A DNA stretch of 26,603 bases, from positions 1 to 26,603 of the forward strand of contig JAQGAU010000532.1 in NCBI GenBank assembly GCA_034698045.1. The letters run 5' to 3'. Both the position numbers and the translations under genes were made by a program. Below are positions 1 to 9,394 of this stretch, one piece after another; position 1 is the stretch's first letter; every line of letters starts with the position of its first letter. The notes under the pieces are model-generated. The model worked only from the letters and a program-made list of their open reading frames with translations. It ran no database searches and was not told the origin of the DNA. Source of the stretch: Paramacrobiotus richtersi. Lineage: Eukaryota > Tardigrada > Eutardigrada > Parachela > Macrobiotidae.

Positions 1-167
1 CTGTAGGAAGGGGGACATTATTGCCGGTGATGTTTCAGGTACTGTAGGAAGGGGGACATTATTGCCGGTGATGTTTCGGGTACTGTAGGAAGGGGAACAT
101 TATTGCCGGACATGTTCGGGGTACTGTACAAAGGGGGACATTGTTGCCGGTACAGCGGCAGCCCAGT
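1..167. repeat. Left minisatellite array, 41 bp unit
   Basis: Four head-to-tail copies of a 41 bp unit begin at 1, 42, 83 and 124. Each carries CTGTAGGAAGGGGGACATTA followed by TTGCCGGTGATGTTTC; the fourth copy is degenerate. The same unit appears in the opposite orientation from 1199, so this is the left arm of an inverted arrangement about 1.2 kb across. The array probably continues to the left of the window. Confidence 0.9.
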
Positions 168-1198
168 CTGGTTCTGGAGGTCCCAAACAGGATTTCAAGG
201 TCGTCAGACGAGCTGTAAAGGCTTCGAATTGGGGTTTTGAGGTTCCGGAAGTTTCCAAATGGGTTCTGGACGTGACCACATCGCACCGGAATCTGGACGT
301 TCGCAGTCCGGCTCTGAAGGTTTCCATATCGGCTGCGAAGATGGTCTAACAAGTTATGCTAGTATACAAATACGTTCCATAGAGCAAATGAATTTCGGAG
401 GTGACCAGACGGGCTTGAGAAGTGGTCAGATGACTTCCGGAGGTGAACAGTCCTGCTCTGGTGGCACTTAAATGCATTTTGGGGGTGAGCGAACCGCTCC
501 GGAAGTGGTCAGATGAACTCCGGCGGTTTGTCATTGCCGGTGTCTGTGTGTTATAACGGCCATGTCGTCCAACCCGGTCAGAATCCCTGGTACAGGCACC
601 CAGACCAACCCGGGTGCGGTGTAAATAACAACTGGAGCGAATGGTTACCCGGTGACAGTCTCGATGTACCCGAGGATTATCCACGGGAAACCGACCTACA
701 AGGCGGTAACTCTGGCGATACTCTACGGATACCGTTACATTGAGACACTTCCCACGGTGGTAGCAGTTGGGACAAACTCGATTAGTGTGATGGGCAGGCA
801 GACGCGCTATGACATTTTCATCGTCGGTCCGAACGGACAAAGCGTAGATACGTACACGGTCAGTGCGTTCAACGGAGAGAATATGGACAGTATCGGTGAT
901 AATCCCAACAATGCCGCGAATCCAGGAGACAGTATTAATCTTCCAAAACAAAGCGGGTAACTTTAGGAGCAGCAGTAACCTTCCTAACAACGGCAGTATC
1001 CTTGGTAACGGCGATACAAATCCCACTGACATTGGGATCAGGTTGCACCGCATAACGAAGACGACTTGCAGCGAACCGTTCCAATCAGTCATAAACGGAC
1101 AGTTCGAGAACGGCATGCGAACCAGAATCTACAGACAATCAAACATCCCAGAAGCCCTGCTCAATTTAGCTGGGAAATTGATGAACGAGCCCACCACC
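168..1198 (+). other. Core between inverted minisatellite arms, with coding-like remnant
   Basis: This 1 kb core separates the two inverted arrays. On the plus strand a stretch from about 580 to 960 reads like protein, with PGTGTQTNPGAV, one in-frame TAA at 622-624, then an open frame containing YPVTVSMYPRIIHGKPTYKA and VGPNGQSVDTYTVSAFNGEN, ending at the TAA 958-960. The composition (Thr, Val, Gly, Asn, Pro) suggests a secreted or structural beta-rich protein, but no family is recognised. A 256-codon open frame also exists on the minus strand (346-1116); it has no recognisable domain and lies antisense to the more protein-like frame, so it is probably fortuitous. Cargo of a foldback element, or a decayed gene, are both possible. 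Confidence 0.3.
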
Positions 1199-1548
1199 AC
1201 CCGAAACATCACCGCCAATAATGTCCCCCTTCCTACAGCACCCGAAACATCACCGGCAATAATGTCCCCCTTACTACAGTACCCGGAGCACCGCGGGAAA
1301 TAATGTCCCCGTAGTAGCGGCTATAATTTCCACGTAGTACCAGCAATAATGTCTCCTGTAATACCGGCAATAATGTCCCCCGTAGCAGCGGCAATAATGT
1401 CCCCCTTACTACCGGCAATAAAGTCCCCCGTAATACCGGCAATAATGTCCCCTCTCACTACCGGCAATAATGTACCCCGTAGTAGCTGCAATAATGTCCC
1501 CCTTACTACCGGCAATAATGTCCCCCGTAGTAACGGCAATAATGACAC
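1199..1548. repeat. Right minisatellite array, inverted relative to the left arm
   Basis: Two copies of the 41 bp unit in reverse-complement orientation (1199-1285) contain CACCGGCAATAATGTCCCCC. They are followed by about ten shorter units near 24 bp, of the form GGCAATAATGTCCCCCGTAG plus TACC. The units alternate between CCCCCGTAGTA and CCCCCTTACTA endings, so a higher-order two-unit period is likely. Several open frames cross this array on both strands; they are a by-product of a unit length divisible by three and are not genes. Confidence 0.9.
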
Positions 1549-2059
1549 CTTCGGAAACTTTGCTGGTGGTCACATCGGTGGCGGTCGTAGCGCTTGGTGG
1601 CGGGTCCCGGATTGATCCCGAATTTGTCCAGCGCTCCTAGGTCCTTCGTTTCACCAAGCCTGAGCAAGGGTTACACATTTGGCGATGGTGACAAAGGGGA
1701 CCCGGCAAAAATGTCCGGGGGGACATTTTCGCAGGGGGGACATAATTGACGGTCACAAACGCGTTTCAAGTTGGGGGATGGGGGCATGTTCGCCAATAAA
1801 AAGGATTCGCATAACGGAATTTCTCCGGGTGCGGGGAAGCTACGAGTAGTGGCGGAGAGGGATATTACTGCCTGATACAAGCTGAACCCAACTGTGACCT
1901 TTATTTGCTGCTGAGCTGGCCACTGCTGTCTCAAGAACTGGCAACTGATCAGTGCTCGAAGCGGTGAAATTAAACTGCCGAAATATCTTCTGCCGCTTAA
2001 TTTCAGCTATGTATTTTTAGCTGGCACATAATCATCAAAAAGCCGCATATCATACAGGT
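1549..2059. other. Spacer with one stray inverted repeat unit and a short hairpin
   Basis: No gene is seen. At 1708-1729 the sequence AAAATGTCC-GGGG-GGACATTTT forms a 9 bp stem with a 4-base loop. It is followed at 1733-1751 by GGGGGGACATAATTGACGGT, a diverged unit in the orientation of the left array. The repeat family therefore extends at least to about 1755. Confidence 0.6.
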
Positions 2060-2490
2060 GAACGCTATGCGCCCCGACAATCGGGGCGCAAAGTAAAATG
2101 GCTATGCGCCCTGTATGGGGGCGCGAAATCAAAAGTATAGAACCTATCTGTGGGCCGCAGAATATCGACGCGTTTTCCTTGCACAAACTGCTTTCGTTTT
2201 TATTCGTTCGCTTTTCCTGAATTCGCTGCTGCGTAGGCAGATCATCGTTCTTATGAATTGGGTTTTTTGGGTCAGAAGTCATACTAGGTCTGCGGCGTCT
2301 TCCTGTGCAATATTTTATTGCAAAATTCAGCAAACTGAAATCAGGTTAGAAATTTTGGCGAACCGTTTCTAGGTATGGCAGAGTATCCGCCGCAAAAATG
2401 CGAAGTTTTAAAAAAATATGCGAAAATACGAGGCGCAGAGCCCTTTTACTTCGCGCCACGATTCGGGGCGCATAGCCATTTGGTATCATA
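2060..2490. mobile_element. Foldback / MITE-like element with GGCTATGCGCCCC arms
   Basis: The left arm (about 2066-2140) holds two copies of a roughly 40 bp motif containing CTATGCGCCCCGACAATCGG and AAAATGGCTATGCGCC. The right arm (about 2410-2478) is its imperfect reverse complement, with TTCGGGGCGCATAGCCATTT. Each GC-rich motif is also self-complementary (GCGCCCCGA/TCGGGGCGC), so the arms can fold locally as well as with each other. The roughly 270 bp interior is AT-rich and has no convincing coding sequence. This fits a non-autonomous foldback element. No target-site duplication could be fixed because the outer ends are indistinct. Confidence 0.6.
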
Positions 2491-2772
2491 TAATACATCA
2501 AATAGCTCGGACTCAAAAATACTTCCAGTTCAAGGCCTGCGTAAGACTGAAGCCAAGTATGACTTGCAACAGTCTTCTTTTTTTTAAGTTCCACAGCGTG
2601 TGCAGCCTACCTACAGTAATCCATCTTCACTGCCGAATAGTCGAATCAACATAAACAATTTGTATATTTTATCGGTTGCTTCCTTCTGTACGTAGAATTC
2701 CAGCTGAGCAGTTTCCGTCCGAATATCGGACACATCACTGTGCAGCAGACGTTGATTGTCCACGAAAGTAGA

Positions 2773-2955
2773 CTAGTAGCGCAACGCTGTCTTTCCGACC
2801 ATCAGAGGACTGTAGTATTTTTTGAGATCTACTGTTTGTTGCTCGAATACTTGGTACTGCAGGCCCTGAAATTGTTCCATAAGAGGCGTGTAATCCTTTT
2901 TGAGATCAGATGTTCGAAGTTCGAATACTTGGTGATACATGCCGTGACCCAGCAC
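2773..2955 (-). pseudogene. Coding-like fragment with a 26-residue tandem repeat
   Basis: A 78 bp tandem duplication (units starting at 2799 and 2877) keeps one open frame on the minus strand. The encoded repeat is 26 residues, with YQVFE, then DLKK, then Y-(T/S)-PLM in both copies. A weaker third match, QYSVKQFSDLKR, lies at about 2985-3020 and is followed by a stop. Repeat length divisible by three and conserved Lys/Tyr/Glu positions suggest that this was protein-coding, but no start, splice structure or family is recognised. The surrounding 2500-3850 otherwise shows only broken frames. It may be a fragment of a repetitive structural protein or a chance open duplication. Confidence 0.3.
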
Positions 2956-3858
2956 GTCTCAAGCTAAGGCTGCTTCAGCGCTTTAAGTCCGAAAATTGTT
3001 TGACTGAGTATTGCGCATGGTTTCCCGTCAAAATACCTTCCGATTTACATGATATGCTCTTTAACAGGGAACTTGGTGATGTTGGGATTGCAGTCGCACC
3101 ATGATGGCCTACTGTCACCATCACGGTCTTCTACCGGGATTTCGGGTAAGGCAGCGCTCAAAGGTGTCATTCTACTGCGCAGCATTTGCCATTCGTGCAA
3201 GTAATTGCTGACTTTTATCCGCACAAATCGACGCGCTTTCGATGCTGAATCATGCGTCCCAGCAAGACAAACTTGCGAAAGTTGACCTTTTTGAGCTGGT
3301 TTTCTGTGGCGACTCTGGCACGTCCCCCTGCGCAGATTTTCTGCTGTTGTGCAGAGGAATGCAACTGACTGCAACTTTCTGTATCAGCTCACTTCGTAAA
3401 ACTCGTTTCGTGTTTTCGTCCTCACGTTTAAAGACCTTCAACACCTGTTCAACTGCACCCTGGAACCGGCGCTAAGCTCTCCAGTAAACAGTTTGTCCAA
3501 ATAAGGAAAAATGCCAAGAGGATGCCTTTGCAGGCGCTAAGCCCTTGGACAAACGATAACAGGCAAACTGGGTAATATTATCCGGAATAAAGGAAAACAA
3601 CTTAGTTAAAGCGCAAACATAAACATAATTATAAGCGCTCGTTGGGAATCCGTTCCTGTAAATAAACAACACACTTCGGAGAAACGGTGCTTGCAGGTGC
3701 CAAAGCCACACTCGCAGGTGCAAAAAAAATAACGCTTACGTCCAAAACGAACGTCAACAACTGCGAACTTACCTTTGTTGCTCAAAAGCTCATCCCCGTT
3801 GACCACAATGATCTGTGAACCTATCCTGGCTTCAAATTGATCGTTGGGTAACGTCGCC

Positions 3859-4560
3859 CTAAACGCGGACAGCGATCCGCAACCTCCGTATAGGCCACTG
3901 GTGGAGCATACACATCCCGTTCGCAATGTCATCAGAGGTCATCCTGTCGGCGTCCATTTCATTAAGGTGGCACAGTTTGCAAAATCGGCGATACCGGCCA
4001 CTGACGTTCGGGTTCGGAACAAGGCGAAAATGCTCGGCATTGTGTGAACGATCGTTGGTCTGAATGACAGCCTTCCGGCCTAGTTCAGCGATATCAGCGC
4101 CTGAGTAACGGTGTGTCTTACGAACGAGACGAAGAAAATGTCATTTAGCTGACTAGACTTCCTAACAAAGTTGAACCGGAATATCTCAGTGCGCTCGTCC
4201 AAATTGGAGGGTGGAATACAGATACGTTGCTCGAAACGGCACCGTACGCGGTCTTCAAGCACCCAGGGCACATTTGTGGCCCCGATGACCACCACACCAT
4301 TGTTGGCGGTTTGTGTGATCCCGTCCATCTGTAGAAAAAGTTCGTTCAGCAGACCGCAACAACCCTCCCCTTCTTTGTAGCACAGATTCCATCAATGTAA
4401 CCGCCGAACACGAAGCGCCCGTGCAGTGGCGCAGAGTGCCCTCGCTGCCCTGACTCGTTTCTCACACTGGCCGTGCCACATGGACGTGAGATGAGCGACA
4501 GAAACGGAAGCAAAATGACTCCTACGGTATTTCGTGCCTTTTTTTGTACCGGATTGTTTG
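3859..4560 (-). pseudogene. VPS4-like (meiotic-clade AAA ATPase) pseudogene
   Basis: Minus-strand translation gives a recognisable AAA ATPase domain spread over two or more frames. In order there is a degenerate Walker A region near 4545, FASVSVAHLTSMWHGQCEKR (as in the VPS4 VSSSDLMSKW-GESEK block), a Walker B region destroyed by an in-frame TGA at 4392-4394, then LLNELFLQMDGI, NGVVVIGATNVPWVL, RFEQRICIP and DERTEIFRFN. A frameshift near 4120 leads into RYSGADIAELGRKAV and AEHFRLVPN, the sensor-2/C-terminal helix region. The order, spacing and motifs match VPS4, the ESCRT-III-disassembling ATPase; katanin or spastin fit less well because of the YSGADI...AEHF spacing. No introns interrupt the match, which suggests a processed copy. 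With a stop, frameshifts and lost catalytic motifs it cannot encode an active enzyme. The match fades below about 3930. Confidence 0.78.
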
Positions 4561-6360
4561 GTTTACAGTAAGTAATTCATAGGTTAACCGTTAACCTGTT
4601 ACGGTTTATCCAACATATCGTCCACGGAAACTGCATAACCAAAAATTTCACTGGCTGTTGAGAAACTCAAACAGTTTGATTAGTTTTACTGCGGCTAGTA
4701 TATATGGCAGAAAAGTCGACATTTCGTCATTGTTGTTGCTGAGTTTATCCAGTACAGCATCAATTCGTGCGTCTTCCGCGCACTGGTTGTTGCTGAGCTT
4801 CCGTTTGTGGCAAGATTTTGGTCATCGATTTTCGATGTCCTGATTTTTGCTGCAGTCGGAAGTACAAGTTGAAACTGGTTGCATTAATCGTATTTTGCGC
4901 TCACTTACCTGAGCGCTGCCGCATCACTGTGTACGTATGCGGAAAGGTTACACAACTGTTTACCTATGCTGGCAAAATAATATAAAATAATCATAATCAT
5001 TTAGTAATCCGTTTTTTTCGTTGCGACGACTATCGACTTTTACGAACAAAATACTCATTAATGGACTTATGGTTGTTTGGTCGGATACTGAGAGAAGTTA
5101 CACTTTACAGAGTGCAGCAGTAATACCTTGAACATTTCACTTTTATTCGGGACTTATAGCACTCCTTACGACAGTGAGAGATCGTTGAATCCGCCCTGAC
5201 AAGAAATATTCCGGCGATAATTATGCGCTACAGAGCGAGTCAGCCTGCTGGTTTCTCTTTTCAGTCTGACAAGGGACACAGCAACACTTCTGTGTTCAAC
5301 ATGACAATATTATTGTATTTTCATTGTACATGCTTTCTACGAACTAGTGGTTCAAGAAATGCACAATGCGGATTAGCATTTCCGTTAACACCAGGCAGGG
5401 CCCATGTTAATAAGTAAGCGTATGTGTTACTGCGAATCGTATGTAAAAATTATTTAACAATTTGCATACGATATTGAATCTTCTGCCGTAAGTACTTATC
5501 TGACAAAACTTAGCCAAGTCTTATGTGTATCCCGTGTACAAATTCTCATAAGCTAAGCAAACAGTCCAACTGATATCTTGTGGAAGAAAGTGACGATTAC
5601 CTTACCTTACCATTTCTACAAGATTGCGGATCTCGTTTTCTAAGGTTTCTCGTCATGGTCCACAACGTACTTTAATACGTATACATCGGATGCTACATAT
5701 TTACGCTCTTTCCCGCGATTGTTTGCCTGTACAGTGCGGGTTTATGGCTGCTTGATTACCCAAATACTTTAACTGCTCAAGAGAATCTGTGCATCCATTA
5801 TCTTACAAAACTGAAGGCTTGCAGTTGTTGAGTCCGGATCAGTAAGTAGTAGAATTCAGTTTCGTATACGTACTTCCAGACCGCTACTATAACTTTCGTA
5901 CAGCTACAGTCTCTGTTGCTTTGCGTTTGTGTTTTCATATAATACGTATCTTTGAAGTTGGATTGGCTGTGGCTGTGCAATTAAATACCATTACGTACAG
6001 TAACGTTATGAGTTAGGACAGCAACGTATGAATGTACAGTTGGATCTCGATTAACGACTCGCTCGCACTGTTTATCCGCTTTCGCTGATTCAGATAATGA
6101 ACCGAATGATTCAGTTTCGAACTGTGTGAAAAACTACAGCACTTAGCAACGGATTAAGGAAAGCGCAGTAATCCAGGGAAGCGCTGGAACTGCAACCGTT
6201 CAAACAATCGAACTTCTTTTATGTATCAGTTCCTGTCGTTTCATGCGAGTTGATATTGCTTTAAAACCTTTCCTAAACGCGTCACATAATGGTACAGACT
6301 TTGTGACTTATGCGAACTGGGTTGGTGCGTTGCGCTGCGCATGGCACCTGATCTACTGAA
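4561..6360. other. Spacer without recognisable genes
   Basis: Neither strand shows a convincing exon. A short plus-strand frame from an ATG at 5300 (MTILLYFHCTCFLRTSG, ending near a GTAAGC donor-like site at 5415) could be a signal-peptide exon, but no partner exon was found. GGTTAACCGTTAACC at 4584-4598 is a near-perfect palindrome. Confidence 0.5.
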
Positions 6361-6546
6361 CTAGATTTTTTTTAACTGGTTCAAAATGCTGATAATTTTT
6401 TCCGCCATTTGTTCTGTGCTAGTGCTCCTGCTATCCAGCTGTTCCTGCCACTTTAAAACCGTCCGTCCTGTTACGCAGCCTAGTACCGCAGGTAAGTCCC
6501 GCGAATGAACAAGCGTAGTGAGCAGAACGAAGCAGGAAACTAACAT
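6361..6546 (-). CDS. Possible small secreted peptide, 61 aa
   Basis: A single open frame starts with a typical short secretion signal, MLVSCFVLLTTLVHS, with likely cleavage before RDLP. The mature part is about 46 residues with one cysteine, a KWQEQLDSRSTSTEQ stretch and a Lys/Ile-rich helical tail (IISILNQLKKI). On the same strand a TATA-like box lies 55 bp upstream of the ATG, a spacing close to that of the Cys-rich secreted genes at the right of the window (about 70 bp). No family is recognised and no AATAAA is seen just downstream. It could be the first exon of a longer gene read through to a stop, or a chance frame. Confidence 0.35.
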   Translation of the reverse strand: MLVSCFVLLTTLVHSRDLPAVLGCVTGRTVLKWQEQLDSRSTSTEQMAEKIISILNQLKKI

Positions 6547-6600
6547 GAGAGCGGGCGCTGGTGGGTTAACATTATGATTAGAAAATTATCCAGGCGGGTT

Positions 6601-6607
6601 TCTTATA
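6601..6607 (-). promoter_or_regulatory. TATA-like box for the small secreted ORF
   Basis: TATAAGA lies on the minus strand, 55 bp upstream of the ATG at 6546. It is useful mainly as support for that ORF being expressed. Confidence 0.3.
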
Positions 6608-6680
6608 ATCCGTACGCTCGTTCCTGAGTAACCTGTTTCGCGCAGCTGAAAAAAACTAAATATCTTTTGTTGAGCGCCTC

Positions 6681-6965
6681 CAGAGGCGGCTCGAGGTCCG
6701 GCCGAAGAGGGGCTAGGGGAACCTCTCCGCCCGCTCCGCCAGGTCAAAAATCACAAAAAATTGATAAAAAACGGCCAAAAAGTTGAAAAATACTGAAAAA
6801 ATTTCCCGCCAAATCAAAAATTTTTCCAAAACAATGGAAAAAAAGGCCGCCAAAACCAAAAAGTGTTCGTCCACGCCCGGCGCGCTCGTTACGGGCGCGC
6901 CTGGTCAAATGGGTTGAATATTTTCACGCCAGCCCGCCGCCCCCCCCCCTCTCGCGCCGCCACTG
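6681..6965. mobile_element. hAT-type MITE, 285 bp, with 8 bp target duplication
   Basis: The left end begins CAGAGGCGGCTCGAGG and the right end, reverse-complemented, begins CAGTGGCGGCGCGAGAGG. These are short imperfect terminal inverted repeats of the CAG-G-GGCGG type common in hAT transposons. The flanks are AGCGCCTC on the left (6673-6680) and AGCACCTC on the right (6966-6973), a 7 of 8 match to the 8 bp duplication expected for hAT. The interior has a strand-biased A-rich/GC-rich patchwork, a poly-C run near 6940-6949 and no coding capacity, so movement would have needed a transposase supplied elsewhere. Confidence 0.75.
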
Positions 6966-7104
6966 AGCACCTCCGTTCTCACCACTGATCAGAAGTTACC
7001 TTATTATTCCTAGTCTCATAACAACCTTGAACAATAACTGCAGTTCCTGAGTCAGAGCATTTTTCTAGAGCTGGTGCCCTACGTGCCATCGGAGGGGGTA
7101 GTTA

Positions 7105-8026
7105 TTATGTTTGGCCGTGGTATATCACGTCCATGATGGTGTCTTTCGCGCGCCACACTTTTGGTCTAAGCGGATTACCAACGATATCCTCGCCATAAGG
7201 ATAGAAAATTCCTCGGTCGATTTTAACGGTGAAACCGTTGTAGTAGCTGTAATTACGTCGGCATCATGGTAATGACAAGGAAGATATCTGTGTTAGCAGT
7301 GAGATGTGTAGTAATCAAGCCCGTTACCAAATTTCTCGATTGTGTTGGTAGGGGTTGTCATACCAAGCGAAGTGCATTCCGTGCTTGTCTTGTGGCGATC
7401 GGCATGTAAGTAGGACAATTGTATCGTTACCCACGTACAGTGATACAATTGTCCTTAAAGACCGGTATGGCACGGCTACATGTGCGACTGTCCTTCAACA
7501 AAACATACCCCGATATATCGTACAGGCGCACAGAATCAAGCGGTTATAATCGTTCCGATTCCTTATTTCCGACATGATCCGTCCAACCGCTACGGGATCA
7601 CACTTCTCAGACGATTACAGTGCATCGGCATGGCCATCACGAATTCTCGTAGTATGTTGACCTTTGTACCAGATACTGGGTCAAATATTACGGTCTGCGT
7701 GATTCACTCAAACGCACATCGCATACTTTGCCGACGGCTTCGATATACGGATCCTCCATTACAATGTGCTCCACCGAAGAAGTGCACAATGGGCCCAATA
7801 ATTGACTAAACGAGCAGTTTTGTGAGCCGTCCAAAAGTCGAATCTGCCTGTGCCGGCTGGAATGATCCCTCTCCCTTTGCAGTGTTCTACTTGTTATCAA
7901 AGTCCCTCCCACGCAGTGCATGTCATTGCGTTGGTTGCCGCTGCGGCAGGGAGTCGGCAGAGCGGATCCGGCAATGGAGTTGCCGTTTTCCGAACACTTT
8001 AGATAACATGCTAAACCAATGGGCAT
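7105..8026 (-). CDS. Unidentified multi-exon coding-like block
   Basis: Four minus-strand segments read like protein and can be joined through splice-like sites in consistent phase. They are 8026-7727 (open, ending MEDPYIEAVGK before GTATGC), 7694-7604 (TVIFDPVSGTKVNILREF), 7487-7328 (LYVGNDTIVLLTC, DKHGMHFAWYDNPYQHN, then GGTAAC), and 7246-7105 (YYNGFTVKIDRGIFYPYGED to the TAA at 7107-7105, after TTACAG). The last junction, an 81 bp intron restoring a Cys codon, is the best supported. The first implied intron would be only 32 bp, which is implausibly short, so that join may instead be a frameshift. No family is recognised. A CVGGTLITSR stretch in the first segment faintly recalls trypsin-type proteases, but no catalytic triad is found. 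Either a real gene incompletely modelled or a young pseudogene. Confidence 0.35.
7412..7455. repeat. Perfect 14 bp inverted repeat
   Basis: AGGACAATTGTATC at 7412-7425 is exactly complementary to GATACAATTGTCCT at 7442-7455. With wobble pairs the stem extends to about 17 bp around a 10-base loop. It lies inside a coding-like segment of the minus strand, so it may be a chance hairpin or a small footprint. Confidence 0.7.
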
Positions 8027-8029
8027 GAT

Positions 8030-8999
8030 CTCATATTTTTGCGAATCTGCCCTGTTATGACTCCTGCTAGTTATTAAATCAATTTTTTTTTTGATTGGAC
8101 ATGCATGAGTTTGGTTCCGGTATAGGGCATTTCACCCGGCATTGCATTTCTCGCATGCTCGTACCAATTTGACACTAACGCATGTTGAGGCTTGTACAAC
8201 GCGCCCATACAGTTTTTGACTTTCGACATCATTAAAACCCCACCCCGTCAATGGTGCTTGTCGCCTCCATAAGCATCCATACGGTCTAGTCTCTTCAGTA
8301 TGATCGGCAGATCAGTGAGCGACTTCCTATAACATCAGCTCTGCTGCCTTGTAACATAGCTGGAGCGGTGTGACAGTAGCTTAAAGAAAGCCATCAACTT
8401 CAGTTGCCATGGGAAGATCAGTTGTCGTAAAACAGGAATGACGACAGACATATGCAGAAAGCATCAAGCAGTTCAAGTACTGGTCAAGTCGTTATGATCC
8501 GACAATGGCCCAAATCGACCATTGACCTAGGGTTTTTAATAGTTGTGGTGTCTTTCCAGAGCAGCTGAACGTCCAGTCGTTTATCCTTCCGGTCCTGATG
8601 CTTGTCTTTTCTGTCGTCAGTTCTTCTCTGGTGCTCTTCTCGCTAAGACTTTGAATACATTCAACTATGTACCTTGCGCAAGAAAATATCGAGATACATT
8701 TTGGGGTTTGATCCAAAAACCTGGAGGAACGCGCTATTACGTGCTGCTGTCTGTGGGTGTTCGTAGAGCTTTCTAAGTTCTCAACTACTCAAAAACTAGG
8801 AATTACAAGGCTGTTGTAAGTTTGTCCTTTTTTGGCAGAGTAGCGTGGTTTAGGCAGTTATAGTACAGTGTTTGATGTTATGTATTGTAAACTAGTGTTA
8901 CTTTAGAAAAGTCGTTTAAGATGCACAGAGGAATCAAGAATGCTCGCGAACTTGCAGTAGTATCTGCCCACCTGTTGTGCAATTTAATTTGCCCGTTTT
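8030..8999. other. Spacer without recognisable genes
   Basis: Short open frames occur on both strands. A plus frame at 8543-8776 contains TFNYVPCARKYRDTFWGLIQ but lacks domain, start or splice support. Nothing is called. Confidence 0.4.
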
Positions 9000-9263
9000 A
9001 TGGCAATTTGCTATACAGACGCAGACGAGATACAGACGCAGATCTGTACAAACGCGGTGCTGCAAACCGATCGCTTGCGTAAATCTCGGTTTTCGTTTCT
9101 GGCACGAAGTCGGACATTGACGTGTGATGTCCGCTTCTTTGCCTCAGTCGAAAGCCAGAATGAGGTGGTTATGGAGAAATGGAAAGCGATTGAAAACAGT
9201 ATCTTTACATCTCATCCGAATGACAGTATTAATTTTCAGTTTAAAGTTGGGCACGGAACGTGA
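9000..9263 (+). CDS. Hypothetical ORF, 87 aa, possible terminal exon
   Basis: An open frame from ATG 9000 to the TGA at 9261-9263 has an ordinary composition and a protein-like C-terminal half (NEVVMEKWKAIENSIF, NDSINFQFKVGHGT). No signal peptide, domain or conserved neighbour supports it, and it does not recur upstream of the second MACPF copy. An AATAAA lies about 300 bp downstream (near 9563). It could be the last exon of a gene starting further left, or a chance ORF. Confidence 0.2.
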   Translation: MAICYTDADEIQTQICTNAVLQTDRLRKSRFSFLARSRTLTCDVRFFASVESQNEVVMEKWKAIENSIFTSHPNDSINFQFKVGHGT

Positions 9264-9394
9264 CTCAGGCTCTCAGTTATTTAACTGAGACATTTCCACT
9301 TACCAGAGAGACCAACCAGCCGCAGTTGGTCCTGGACAAAAGTATAGTAAAAGACTGATAAACTGTACAGAACAGCAAGCAAGATTTTTTTACA

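Noticed and set aside
346-1116. 256-codon minus-strand ORF in the repeat core
   Set aside because: No domain or signal is recognised, the composition is erratic, and it is antisense to a more protein-like plus-strand frame.
1349-1615. Open frames on both strands across the right minisatellite array
   Set aside because: They come from a stop-free repeat unit with length divisible by three; the products are pure repeats such as NNVPLTTG or GTLLPVVR with no gene signals.
7105-8026. Assigning the minus-strand block to trypsin-type proteases from CVGGTLITSR
   Set aside because: No His, Asp or Ser catalytic motif (TAAHC, DIAL, GDSGGP) can be found in order.
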